The notes beneath the pieces were generated by a model, which saw nothing but the letters and a program-made list of their open reading frames with translations, had not been told where the DNA came from and searched no databases. From Clavibacter michiganensis (lineage in GTDB: Bacteria; Actinomycetota; Actinomycetes; Actinomycetales; Microbacteriaceae), in NCBI RefSeq assembly GCF_016907085.1, contig NZ_JAFBBJ010000001.1, forward strand, positions 2,604,001 through 2,668,000: a stretch of 64,000 nt of DNA, written 5' to 3'. A program made the position numbers and the translations under genes. Below, piece after piece: positions 26,241 to 34,219 of the stretch (the first letter of the stretch is position 1; every line of letters starts with the position of its first letter).

Positions 26241-27014
26241 ATGTCCGCAGCACGGGCGCACGACGACCACGACGGCGACGCGCCTGGGGAGGGATCGGCG
26301 AGCCCGCGGACGCTGTGGATCAGCGGCGCGGGATCCGGCGTGGGCCGCGCGACCGCCGTCGCCGCGGCCCGCGACGGCTGGCGGCTCGTGCTCTCGGGCC
26401 GGCGCCGGGAGGCGCTCGAGGAGACGCGCGCGCTCGTCGACGACCTCGGATCCACCGCGGTCGTCGCGCCGCTCGACGTGACCGACGACGCCGCGCTCGC
26501 CGCCGTGGTGGCGGGCCTCGATCGGCTCGACGGCGTCGTGGTCGCCGCCGGCCTCAACGCCCCGCGCCGCTCGTGGGCCGAGCAGGACGTCGCCGACTTC
26601 GACCGCATCGTCGCGACCAACCTCACCGGCCCCGCGCACCAGGTCGCGGCCGCGCTCCCGCTGCTGCGCGCGTCCGGCGGCACGGTCGTGCTCGTCTCCT
26701 CCTACGCCGCGTGGACGCACTCGCCGGGCGCCGGCGTCGCCTACAGCGCCTCGAAGACCGCGCTCGGGGCGCTGGTGCGCGACCTCAACGCGCAGGAGGC
26801 GGGCAGCGGGATCCGCGCCACGCACCTCTGCCCCGGCACCATCGACAGCGACTTCCTCGCGCTCCGTCCCACTGTGCCCGACGCCGCCGAGCGCGCCGCG
26901 ATGCTCGCGCCCGACGACGTGGCGCGCGCGGCGATGTTCGTGCTCGTCTCGCCGCCGCACGTGCGGATCGACGAGCTGGTGCTGTCCCCGATGTCGCAGC
27001 GCGGCGGGTTCTGA
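26241..27014 (+). CDS. SDR-family oxidoreductase
   Basis: The 257-residue protein has a 23-residue hydrophilic N-terminal extension, then the cofactor motif GAGSGVGRATA, a VVAAG version of the NNAG motif, Ser in VSSYAAW and YSASK as the catalytic pair. Overall it is a classical SDR; the substrate is unknown. GAGGGAG lies upstream of the ATG. It is divergent from the SDR-lactonase operon with only 62 bases between starts, so the three genes may be co-regulated. Confidence 0.85.
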   Translation: MSAARAHDDHDGDAPGEGSASPRTLWISGAGSGVGRATAVAAARDGWRLVLSGRRREALEETRALVDDLGSTAVVAPLDVTDDAALAAVVAGLDRLDGVVVAAGLNAPRRSWAEQDVADFDRIVATNLTGPAHQVAAALPLLRASGGTVVLVSSYAAWTHSPGAGVAYSASKTALGALVRDLNAQEAGSGIRATHLCPGTIDSDFLALRPTVPDAAERAAMLAPDDVARAAMFVLVSPPHVRIDELVLSPMSQRGGF

Positions 27015-27024
27015 CGCGGGCGGC

Positions 27025-27594
27025 TCACGCGGGCGCCCGCCACGCGGCGGCCAGGCTCCGGTCGATGACCCGTCTCCAGGCGTCCGGCGCCGCCGCGTCC
27101 CGGCTGGCGGTGCCGGCCAGCCAGATGATCGCCATGAGGTCGTCGTCGGTGAAGTCGTCCGACAGGGACCCGTCGTCGTGCGCCTCCTCGACGAGCCGAC
27201 GCCCGAGCGCGAGGGAGCGATCGCAGGTGCTGATGAGCGCGGCGGCCTCGGGGAAGCGGCGGAGCATCGCGTCGTTGAGGGCGGGGTCCTCGAGCTGCAG
27301 GTCGACCATGCCGTGCACGAAGCGTTCGAGGCGTGCGCGCGGGGTGGGCTGCGCGTCGACGGACGCCTTGAGGGCCAGCAGCTTCTCGCCCGCGATGGTC
27401 GGGATCACCGCGTCGATGAGCGCCTCGCGGGAGCCGACGCGGTTGTAGAGCGTGCCGATGCTGACGCCCGCCGCCCGCGCGATGTCCTCCAGCGGCGCGC
27501 CGAGGCCGCGCGCGGTGAACGTCGTTAGGGCCGCCGCGTGCAGCTTCTCGACGTTGGCGCGCGCGTCGCGCCGCATGCTCCGCTGTTCGGTCAT
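27025..27594 (-). CDS. TetR-family regulator (copy 2 of a paralogous TetR/SDR pair)
   Basis: This 189-residue TetR protein aligns end to end with the one at 7702-8271, with near-identical recognition helix (GVSIGTLYNR). It is divergent from the second SDR copy and has the same two TTGAGG-type palindromes in the spacer. GGGAGCC before the ATG is a fair ribosome site. Codon use is more GC-extreme than in copy 1, as for surrounding genes, suggesting this is the resident copy. The effector is unknown. Confidence 0.9.
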   Translation of the reverse strand: MTEQRSMRRDARANVEKLHAAALTTFTARGLGAPLEDIARAAGVSIGTLYNRVGSREALIDAVIPTIAGEKLLALKASVDAQPTPRARLERFVHGMVDLQLEDPALNDAMLRRFPEAAALISTCDRSLALGRRLVEEAHDDGSLSDDFTDDDLMAIIWLAGTASRDAAAPDAWRRVIDRSLAAAWRAPA

Positions 27595-27608
27595 CGGGCT
27601 CCCTTAAG

Positions 27609-27659
27609 TTGAGGAATGCCTCAAGTCATGCGTACACTCGCACCTGAGGTCACCCTCAA
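27609..27659. promoter_or_regulatory. Paired TetR operators, second locus
   Basis: TTGAGGAATGCCTCAA at 27609-27624 is a perfect palindrome. CTGAGGTCACCCTCAA at 27644-27659 differs by one arm base. The centres are 35 bases apart, against 33 at the first locus. The shared consensus TTGAGG-N4-CCTCAA at both loci supports binding by the paralogous TetR proteins and possible cross-talk. Confidence 0.8.
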
Positions 27660-27704
27660 CTTACCGCTCACGCCGGCTGCGGCCGGCCAGGACGAAGGAT
27701 CCCC

Positions 27705-28370
27705 ATGCCCCTCATCACCATCGTCGGCGCAGGCGCCGGACTCGGCCTCGAGATCGCCCGCGCGTTCGGCCGCGAGGGCTTCGCCGTCGCGCTCGTCTCC
27801 CGCGATCAGGCCAAGCTCGACGGCCTCGCCGCCACCCTCGGCGCCGAGGGCGTCACCGCGCAGGGCTTCGCGGCCGACATCCGCGACGCCGCGAGCATCA
27901 CCCGCGCGCTCGACGCGGTCGTCGCCGCGCTCGGCCCGATCGACGTGCTCGAGTTCTCCCCGGCCGACCCGTCCCTCGAGTCCGTCGACGTCCTCGAGGT
28001 GACACCTGCGAACCTGCAGCCGCAGATCGACTTCTACCTCGGCGGCGCCCTCACCGCGGTCGGCCACGTCCTGCCGGGCATGATCGAGGCCGGACGCGGC
28101 ACCGTGCTCGTCACGACCGGCGGCGGATCCATCTCGCCCCTGCCGTTCCTCGGCAACGTCAACATCGCGGCCGCGGGCCTCCGCAACTGGACGCTCAACC
28201 TGCACGCCGCCCTCGCGCCGAAGGGCGTCTACGTCGCCCACGTCGGGATCACGGCCCTCATCGGCGGCGGGCACCCGGACGCGGCGCCCGAGGTCATCGC
28301 GCGCGAGTACACGCGACTGCACGCGGAGCGGACGGACGCCGAGCTGCACCACGTCGCCTACGACGCGTAG
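27705..28370 (+). CDS. Short-chain dehydrogenase/reductase-like protein (copy 2)
   Basis: The 221-residue protein closely matches the product of 8390-9055 along its whole length and shares its peculiarity: a good Rossmann N-terminus (IVGAGAGLGLEIARAFG) and VTTGGGS, but NVNIAAAGLRNW where a catalytic YxxxK is expected. AAGGAT precedes the ATG. It is presumably repressed by the divergent TetR. It might be a nucleotide-binding sensor or an SDR with altered chemistry; I cannot tell which. Confidence 0.8.
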   Translation: MPLITIVGAGAGLGLEIARAFGREGFAVALVSRDQAKLDGLAATLGAEGVTAQGFAADIRDAASITRALDAVVAALGPIDVLEFSPADPSLESVDVLEVTPANLQPQIDFYLGGALTAVGHVLPGMIEAGRGTVLVTTGGGSISPLPFLGNVNIAAAGLRNWTLNLHAALAPKGVYVAHVGITALIGGGHPDAAPEVIAREYTRLHAERTDAELHHVAYDA

Positions 28371-28389
28371 TCCTCGACAGCAGCGTGGC

Positions 28390-29130
28390 TCAGCTCGCGC
28401 CCGGCACGACGATGCCGCGCTCGTAGGCGAACACGACGGCCTGCACGCGGTCGCGCACGCCGAGCTTGAGCAGCAGGCGCGAGACGTGCGTCTTCACCGT
28501 GGCCTCGCCGAGGTAGAGGCGCTCGGCGATCTCCGCGTTCGCGAGGCCCTCGGCGAGGAGGCGCAGCACCTCGAGCTCGCGGTCGGTGAGGGTGGCGACG
28601 CGCGGGTCGGTGGGGATCGTCGGGGCGGGGAGCGGCGTCGCGGCGCCGTCGTCGGAGGCGCCGGATCCGCGGCCGAAGCGCTCGATGACCCGGCGGGTGA
28701 CGTCGGGCGACAGCAGCGCGTCACCGCGCGCGATCACGTGGACGGCCTCCACGAGCGACTCCGGCGACGCGCTCTTCAGCACGAAGCCGCTCGCGCCCGC
28801 GTCGAGCGCGGTGAAGAGGTAGTCCTCGCGGTCGAACGTGGTGAGCATGAGGACGCCGGCCCGGATGGACGGGTCGGCGACGATGCGGCGCGTGGCCTCG
28901 AGCCCGTCGACGCGCGGCATCTGCACGTCCATGCAGATCACGTCAGGCGCGAGCGCGGCGGCCAGGCGCACGCCCTCCTCGCCGTCGGCGGCCTCGCCGA
29001 CCACCTCGATGCCGTCCTCGCTCTCGAGGATCACGCGGAAGCCGGCGCGCACGAGCGCCTGGTCGTCGACGAGCAGGACGCGGACGGACGCGGGCGCGCC
29101 GGCGGTGGGGGCGATCGGGTCGGCGCTCAT
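28390..29130 (-). CDS. NarL/LuxR-type response regulator
   Basis: The 246-residue protein has a receiver domain (residues 16-135) with phosphoacceptor Asp68 in VICMDVQMP, the conserved Thr in LMLTTFD and Lys in FVLKSA. After a linker of 40 residues rich in Pro, Gly and Asp comes a LuxR helix-turn-helix (LTDRELEVLRLLAEGLANAEIAERLYLGEATVKTHVSRLL). It overlaps the sensor kinase stop by four bases. Likely targets are the MFS exporter upstream of the kinase and its own operon, as in many Gram-positive drug-sensing systems; this is inferred from position. Confidence 0.93.
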   Translation of the reverse strand: MSADPIAPTAGAPASVRVLLVDDQALVRAGFRVILESEDGIEVVGEAADGEEGVRLAAALAPDVICMDVQMPRVDGLEATRRIVADPSIRAGVLMLTTFDREDYLFTALDAGASGFVLKSASPESLVEAVHVIARGDALLSPDVTRRVIERFGRGSGASDDGAATPLPAPTIPTDPRVATLTDRELEVLRLLAEGLANAEIAERLYLGEATVKTHVSRLLLKLGVRDRVQAVVFAYERGIVVPGAS

Positions 29131-30566
29131 GCGCGGGTCTCCTCGGGTGCGGGTGCGGGTGCGGGCATGGACGCGGGGACGGATGCGGAGAGGGGCACGG
29201 GCATCGGCACGGGCGGCACGACGGGTGCACGCCCGGTCGGCACCGATGCCCGCACGAGGTACCCGCCGCGGGCCTTCGGGCCGATCTCGATGGATCCGCC
29301 GACCGCCGCCACGCGCTCCCGCATGCCGCGCTGGCCGAGACCGCCCGGCCCGTTCCGCACGGGACCCGCCGCCGCGGCCGCCGCGGCGCCCGCGGGCCCG
29401 CCGTCGCTCACCTCCACCTCGACGCGGCCGGCGAGGTAGCGCAGGCGGAGGTCGACGCGCGCGCCCGTCCCCGCGTGCTTGCGCACGTTAGTGAGCGACT
29501 CCTGCGCGACCCGGTAGACGATGAGGTCGACCGTCGGCGTGAGCGGCCGCGGGGTGCCGATGACGTCGAACGCGACCTGCAGGCCCGCGCCGCACGCGTC
29601 CGCGACGAGCTCGTGCAGCTGGTCGACGCCGCGGGTGGACGCGGTGCGGGTGGGGTCGGCGCCGGCGCGCTCGTCGGATCCCGCGCCGTCCTCCTCCTGC
29701 CGGAGCGCGACGAGCATGCGGTGCAGCTCCTCGATGGCGCTGCGCGCGTTGTCCTCCACGATGCCGAGCGATGCCGCCGCCTTGTCCGCGTCGCGGGCGA
29801 GGACGCGCCGCGCCGCGCCCGCGTGCACGCCCATCACCGACACGTGGTGGGCGACGACGTCGTGCAGCTCCCGCGCGATGCGCACCCGCTCGATCGTGAC
29901 CGCCTGTTCCGCGACCCGCTCGCGCTCCGTCGCCAGCTCGGCGGTGCGCGTCTCGAGCGCGCAGCGATCCCGCGCCGAGGCCCAGGCGCGGTCGCCGAAG
30001 TACCAGGCGCCGCCGAAGTAGAGGAGGTTGGTGATGATCGTCACGAGGCCGGACGCGATCGGCGCGGGGATCCAGGAGTCGGCCGGGGCGTTCTTGAAGA
30101 CGGAAGCGGTGATCGAGTAGAACCCCGAGGTCTGCAGCAGCGCGCTGAACAGCCACGCGAACATGCCGACGACGATCACGCCGCGCACGATGTTGGCCCG
30201 CAGGCGGTTCCTGCCCCAGGCGCCGAGCGAGTACATCGCGATGAACATGGCGATGTTCGAGAACAGCACCTCCGGGACGTACTGGTACGCGCCCACGACG
30301 AACGTCACGCCGATCACGAGCGTCACCGCCTCCGGCTGGAGGCGGCGGAAGGCGAGCGGGACGCACATCAGCATGAGCCAGGCGACGATGACCCAGATCG
30401 CGGGCCGCGAGGGGTACATGCCGAGCGCGTAGTACTGCATGACGCTGAACGCGGTGAGCACGAGCATCACGAGCGCGAGGATCACGTCGAACCGCAGCCC
30501 CGCGCGGTCGGGCCGCGGCCGCACCCAGAAGCGGTCGACGCTGTCGGGGGCGGGTGCGGCGCTCAT
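29127..30566 (-). CDS. Sensor histidine kinase (HisKA_3 type)
   Basis: The 479-residue protein has five or six N-terminal membrane helices (residues 28-190), a short coiled segment, the HisKA_3 box RIARELHDVVAHH with His235, and an HATPase domain with the N-box region QESLTNVRKHA and a G-rich GPGGLGQRGMRERV. A repetitive Pro/Val/Met/Ala tail of about 35 residues is unusual and partly encoded by GTGCGG hexamer repeats. TACCGT (30573-30578) ends exactly six bases before the ATG, supporting this start and a leaderless mRNA. It is translationally coupled to its response regulator. Confidence 0.92.
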   Translation of the reverse strand: MSAAPAPDSVDRFWVRPRPDRAGLRFDVILALVMLVLTAFSVMQYYALGMYPSRPAIWVIVAWLMLMCVPLAFRRLQPEAVTLVIGVTFVVGAYQYVPEVLFSNIAMFIAMYSLGAWGRNRLRANIVRGVIVVGMFAWLFSALLQTSGFYSITASVFKNAPADSWIPAPIASGLVTIITNLLYFGGAWYFGDRAWASARDRCALETRTAELATERERVAEQAVTIERVRIARELHDVVAHHVSVMGVHAGAARRVLARDADKAAASLGIVEDNARSAIEELHRMLVALRQEEDGAGSDERAGADPTRTASTRGVDQLHELVADACGAGLQVAFDVIGTPRPLTPTVDLIVYRVAQESLTNVRKHAGTGARVDLRLRYLAGRVEVEVSDGGPAGAAAAAAAGPVRNGPGGLGQRGMRERVAAVGGSIEIGPKARGGYLVRASVPTGRAPVVPPVPMPVPLSASVPASMPAPAPAPEETRA

Positions 30567-30872
30567 CCGCCCACGGTATCGACGCGGGCCCCGCGGGCGC
30601 ATCCGCCTGATGACGGAACGCCCGCCGGTGACGGGAGCCTGTGGCCGGACACCGGGATAGGCCGCACGGGTCAACCGGTGCCAGACTGACGGGACGGGCG
30701 CATCCGCCCGGCCGTCTCTCCCGCACCGCCGCGGATCCCCCTCCGTGCCCGCCGCCCGCCAGCACGAGAGGCGCCCGACCTCCGGTCCCGCGCCCTCGTC
30801 GCCCGCGCGTGCGCTCGCCGGACGGATCCGCTCGCACCACCGCCGACGCCCGCGCCGGCACGAAAGGACCCC
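30567..30872. other. Divergent promoter region and long leader of the MFS exporter
   Basis: The left end holds the kinase promoter. CAGACT near 30682 is a possible -10 for the exporter, which would give a leader of about 180 bases before the ATG at 30873. The leader is C-rich on the plus strand and contains no convincing reading frame or clear attenuator. I see no conserved riboswitch. Confidence 0.4.
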
Positions 30873-32465
30873 ATGTCCGACACCACCGCATCCGCCCGCC
30901 CGGCGCCCGGCGGCACCGGCGCGCCCGGCGACGCAGGCCGGCCCGCCGCCCCCGTCGTCTCGCGGCGCGCCTGGCAGGCGCTCATCGTGCTGCTCGCCGG
31001 CATGTTCATCGCGCTGCTCGACACCACCATCGTGAACGTGGCGCTGCCCACCATCCGCACGAGCCTCGACGCCTCCGAGTCGACGCTGAGCTGGATCATC
31101 TCCGGCTACGCGCTCGCGTTCGGCCTCGCGCTGATCCCCGCCGGCCGCCTCGGCGACCGCTACGGGCACAAGTGGGTCTTCGTGACGGGCATCGCGCTCT
31201 TCACGCTCGCCAGCCTCGCGTGCGGTGTGGCTCAGGACGACCTCCAGCTCGTGATCGCGCGCGTGGTGCAGGGGCTCGCGGGCGGACTGTTCGTGCCTGC
31301 GGTGACCGCCTTCATCCAGCTGCTGTTCCCGCCGCAGGCGCGCGGCAAGGCGTTCGCCATCATGGGCGCCGTCATCGGCGTCTCGTCCGCGCTCGGCCCG
31401 ATCGTGGGAGGCCTCATCATCCAGGCCGCCGGGGAGGAGTCGGGCTGGCGCCTGGTCTTCTTCGTGAACCTGCCCGTGGGCCTCGCGACCGTCATCGCCG
31501 CGATCTTCCTGCTCCCGAGCCGCCAGGTGGCCGAGGAGGTCGCGGGCGACGTGCGCGCGCAGTCCGGGCAGCGCGCGGGCACGAAGCAGGGCGCGGCCGC
31601 GCCCGCCACGGCCCCCGCCCCCTCGGGCGTCGACCTCGTCGGCATCCTCCTCGTGAGCGCCGGCCTCGTCGCGCTGCTCGTGCCGCTCATCGACGGCCAG
31701 GACCAGGGCTGGCCGCTCTGGACCTACCTCTCCCTCGCGGGCGGCGTCGTGCTCCTCGCGCTCTTCGGCGCGTGGGAGGTCATGCAGACCCGGCGCTCGA
31801 AGGGCGTCCTCGTGCCGCCGCACCTGTTCACGCACCCGGCGTTCACGGGCGGCGTGATCCTCGCGATGGTGTACTTCGCCGCCTTCACGAGCATCTTCTT
31901 CACGATCTCGATCCTGTGGCAGTCGGGCCTCGGCAACTCGGCGCTCGAGTCCGGCCTCGTCTCGATCCCGTTCGCGATCGGGAGCATCGTCGGCTCCTCG
32001 CAGAGCAACCGCCTCACGAACCGCCTCGGCCGCACCGTGCTCGTGATCGGCACGGCGCTCGTGAGCGTCGGCCTCATCTGGCTGTGGCTCGTGCTGCTCA
32101 ACACCGCCGCGGCCGACCTGAACAGCTGGATGCTCCTCGTCCCGCTGCTGCTCGCGGGCATCGGCAACGGCCTCTTCATCGCCCCGAACGCGCAGTTCAT
32201 CGTCGCGACGGTGGATCCGGCCGAGGCGGGTGCCGCGTCCGGTGTCATCGGCACCGTGCAGCGCGTCGGCTCGGCGGTCGGCATCGCGGTCATCGGCAGC
32301 GTGCTGTTCGCGGGCGTCGCGGGCGCCGGGATCCAGGGCCCGCAGATGGTGCCGCAGGCGTTCACGGACGCCTCGGCCTCGGCCATGGGCGTCAGCGCGA
32401 TCTTCGCGGTCGTCGCCTTCGCGCTCGTGTTCGCGCTGCCGCGACGGGTGTCGCGCGGGCACTGA
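30873..32465 (+). CDS. MFS multidrug exporter, DHA2 (EmrB/QacA) family
   Basis: The 530-residue protein has about 14 helices. DHA2 landmarks are present: LLDTTIVNVALPTI in helix 1, LSWIISGYALAFG in helix 2, RLGDRYGHKWV in the 2-3 loop, and motif C-like GPIVGGLI in helix 5. A 35-residue disordered N-terminus precedes helix 1 and a hydrophilic loop of about 40 residues follows helix 6. AAAGGA precedes the ATG. The two-component system next door, transcribed divergently, may control it. Confidence 0.92.
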   Translation: MSDTTASARPAPGGTGAPGDAGRPAAPVVSRRAWQALIVLLAGMFIALLDTTIVNVALPTIRTSLDASESTLSWIISGYALAFGLALIPAGRLGDRYGHKWVFVTGIALFTLASLACGVAQDDLQLVIARVVQGLAGGLFVPAVTAFIQLLFPPQARGKAFAIMGAVIGVSSALGPIVGGLIIQAAGEESGWRLVFFVNLPVGLATVIAAIFLLPSRQVAEEVAGDVRAQSGQRAGTKQGAAAPATAPAPSGVDLVGILLVSAGLVALLVPLIDGQDQGWPLWTYLSLAGGVVLLALFGAWEVMQTRRSKGVLVPPHLFTHPAFTGGVILAMVYFAAFTSIFFTISILWQSGLGNSALESGLVSIPFAIGSIVGSSQSNRLTNRLGRTVLVIGTALVSVGLIWLWLVLLNTAAADLNSWMLLVPLLLAGIGNGLFIAPNAQFIVATVDPAEAGAASGVIGTVQRVGSAVGIAVIGSVLFAGVAGAGIQGPQMVPQAFTDASASAMGVSAIFAVVAFALVFALPRRVSRGH

Positions 32466-32485
32466 CGCGCGTCGCTCCGCCGCTC

Positions 32486-32521
32486 CTCTCGCCGATCCGG
32501 ATCCGTCCGGGTCGGCGAGAG
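32486..32521. terminator. Bidirectional terminator hairpin
   Basis: CTCTCGCCGA (32486-32495) pairs perfectly with TCGGCGAGAG (32512-32521) across a 16-base loop that can itself fold around GGATCC. A short TTT follows on the plus strand. It separates the convergent exporter and hydrolase genes. Confidence 0.8.
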
Positions 32522-32546
32522 CCGTTTCCGCGGGTGCGTACCTCTC

Positions 32547-33395
32547 CTATGCGGCGGAGATGCGCTCCCGCAGCCGGGCGAGCGCGTCCGCGGCGCCCCG
32601 CAGCACCGCGATGTGGCCGTCGCCCGGCCGGATCACGAGCTCGGCGCCCGGCACGCGGTCGGCCAGCCAGCGCGCGTGCGCGACCGGTGCGATCCGGTCG
32701 GCGTCGCCGTGCAGCAGGATCACCGGCGCGCGGACGGCGGCGAGGTCGACGCCCCAGTCGGCGACGAGCGCGAGGTCGTCGTCGACCATGCCGCCGGGAC
32801 CGGCGTCGAGGCCGTGCGACGCGACCCCGTCCAACCACGCCCAGTCGGTCTCCAGGGCGCGGAGGTCGCCGTCGGTGAACATCGCCGGGTCGAACGCGGA
32901 CGCGGCCAGCTCCTGCTCGAGCGCCTCCCGCCCGGCCACCGCGGCCCGCAGCTCGCGCTCGCCGCCCGCGTGCATGCCGGCGAACCAGTCGAGGCCCTCC
33001 GCCCGGATCGGCGCGAGGGCCGCTCCGCACAGCGCGCCGAGCACGCGGCCCGGGAGAGCGGCCGCCGCCGCCAGCGCCAGCACCGCGCCGCTCGAGTGCC
33101 CGAGCACGGCGAACCGGTCGATGCCGAGGGCGTCCGCGACGGCCGCGTCGTCGGCCACGGTGGTCGCGACGGTGCGGCCCGGGTTCGGCGCGGATCCGCC
33201 GTACCCCGGCCGGTCGTACGACACCCACCGGATCCCGCGGCCCGCCGGCGCCTCCACGAGCGGCGCGGGCGGCGGCCCCACGTTCGGGGTGCCGTGGTGG
33301 TAGACGACCACGAGGTCGGCGCCGTCGCCGGATCCCGTGTCGTAGCAGTGCAGCGTGCGGCCGTCGGGCAGCCGCAGGTCGGTCTCGGTGAGCAT
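32547..33395 (-). CDS. Alpha/beta hydrolase
   Basis: The 282-residue protein has the hydrolase fold: oxyanion loop YHHGTPNV, SYDRPGYGGS, nucleophile elbow GHSSG (Ser near residue 98), acid LLHGDADRIAP and C-terminal GDGHIAV histidine. It belongs to the generic esterase/peroxidase-like group and the substrate is unknown. TACGCT (33402-33407) ends six bases before the ATG, giving a leaderless start; longer in-frame starts run into the divergent gene. Confidence 0.88.
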   Translation of the reverse strand: MLTETDLRLPDGRTLHCYDTGSGDGADLVVVYHHGTPNVGPPPAPLVEAPAGRGIRWVSYDRPGYGGSAPNPGRTVATTVADDAAVADALGIDRFAVLGHSSGAVLALAAAAALPGRVLGALCGAALAPIRAEGLDWFAGMHAGGERELRAAVAGREALEQELAASAFDPAMFTDGDLRALETDWAWLDGVASHGLDAGPGGMVDDDLALVADWGVDLAAVRAPVILLHGDADRIAPVAHARWLADRVPGAELVIRPGDGHIAVLRGAADALARLRERISAA

Positions 33396-33482
33396 GGGCC
33401 GAGCGTAGGCGCGCGGTCGCCAGGGGGACAGGGCCGCGATGCCGCCCGGGACACGCGCGGCGCGCGGTGACAGGATCGGCAC

Positions 33483-34205
33483 ATGGACGAGGCGCAGCGC
33501 AGCGAGCTCCGGGAGCTGCGCCGTCGTGCCTACGGACCCGCCCCCGATCTGGACGACGCCGAGCTCGACCGCCTGCGGGAGCTCGAGGCGCGCAAGGGCG
33601 GCACGGCCGTCGCGTCGGCCTCGGCGCGGGCAGCCGCACCCGGCGTCCGCTCCGCAGCCGATCCCGCGGACCCCGCCCTCGAGGAGCGCGACCCGGCGGC
33701 GCACGGCCCGGCGACGGACGATCTCGACGAGGACGACGCCCGCGCTGCCCGCCCGCCCGCCCCGCGCCGCCGCCGCCGCCGCACCGCGATCCTCTGGGCC
33801 GCGTCCGTCCTCGTCGCGGTCGGCGCGACCGTCGCGCTGACCTCCGGCTTCGCGTCGATGACGGGCCGCGACGTCGGGACCGTCGCGCTGGATCCCGACC
33901 GTCCCGTCCCCGACCGCTGGGACGACTGGTACCAGGACGTCGCGACGGGCGTCGGCGAGTTCCACGGCCTCACGGTGATCGGCCTCGAGAACCCCGCAGA
34001 CGACGCGGCGTGCGTGACGGTCGTCGCCCCGCGCTTCGCCCGCGGCGCGAACCCCGTCGGCGGATGCGCGGCCGGCTCGTTCCCGGCCCGCGGGGTCCTC
34101 ACGGTCACGGGCGACATGCCGGCCGAGCTCCGCGACGAGTTCCCCGAGGGCACGGCGCTCGAGTTCGTGCTCGAGGGCGCATCCGTGCGCGTCACCGCGG
34201 GGTAA
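33483..34205 (+). CDS. Single-pass membrane protein of unknown function
   Basis: The 240-residue protein has a charged N-terminal domain beginning MDEAQRSELRELRRRAYGP and an Ala/Pro/Asp-rich linker. A single membrane helix follows at about 100-120, just after a run of arginines, and the C-terminal domain of about 115 residues should lie outside the cell. That domain contains two cysteines (in DAACVTV and GGCAAGS) likely to pair. A CAGGAT hexamer ends six bases before the ATG. Proteins of this type are common and uncharacterised in Microbacteriaceae; I do not recognise a named domain. Confidence 0.7.
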   Translation: MDEAQRSELRELRRRAYGPAPDLDDAELDRLRELEARKGGTAVASASARAAAPGVRSAADPADPALEERDPAAHGPATDDLDEDDARAARPPAPRRRRRRTAILWAASVLVAVGATVALTSGFASMTGRDVGTVALDPDRPVPDRWDDWYQDVATGVGEFHGLTVIGLENPADDAACVTVVAPRFARGANPVGGCAAGSFPARGVLTVTGDMPAELRDEFPEGTALEFVLEGASVRVTAG

Positions 34206-34219
34206 GCGCCGCCCCCGCG

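Noticed and set aside
30660-30872. Possible riboswitch or attenuator in the MFS exporter leader
   Set aside because: No alternating hairpins or conserved aptamer pattern could be recognised by eye.
29127-32462. Long fused reading frame running through the kinase and exporter regions
   Set aside because: The upstream part is the antisense of the MFS exporter. The kinase start with a -10 six bases upstream at 30566 gives a protein of normal length.
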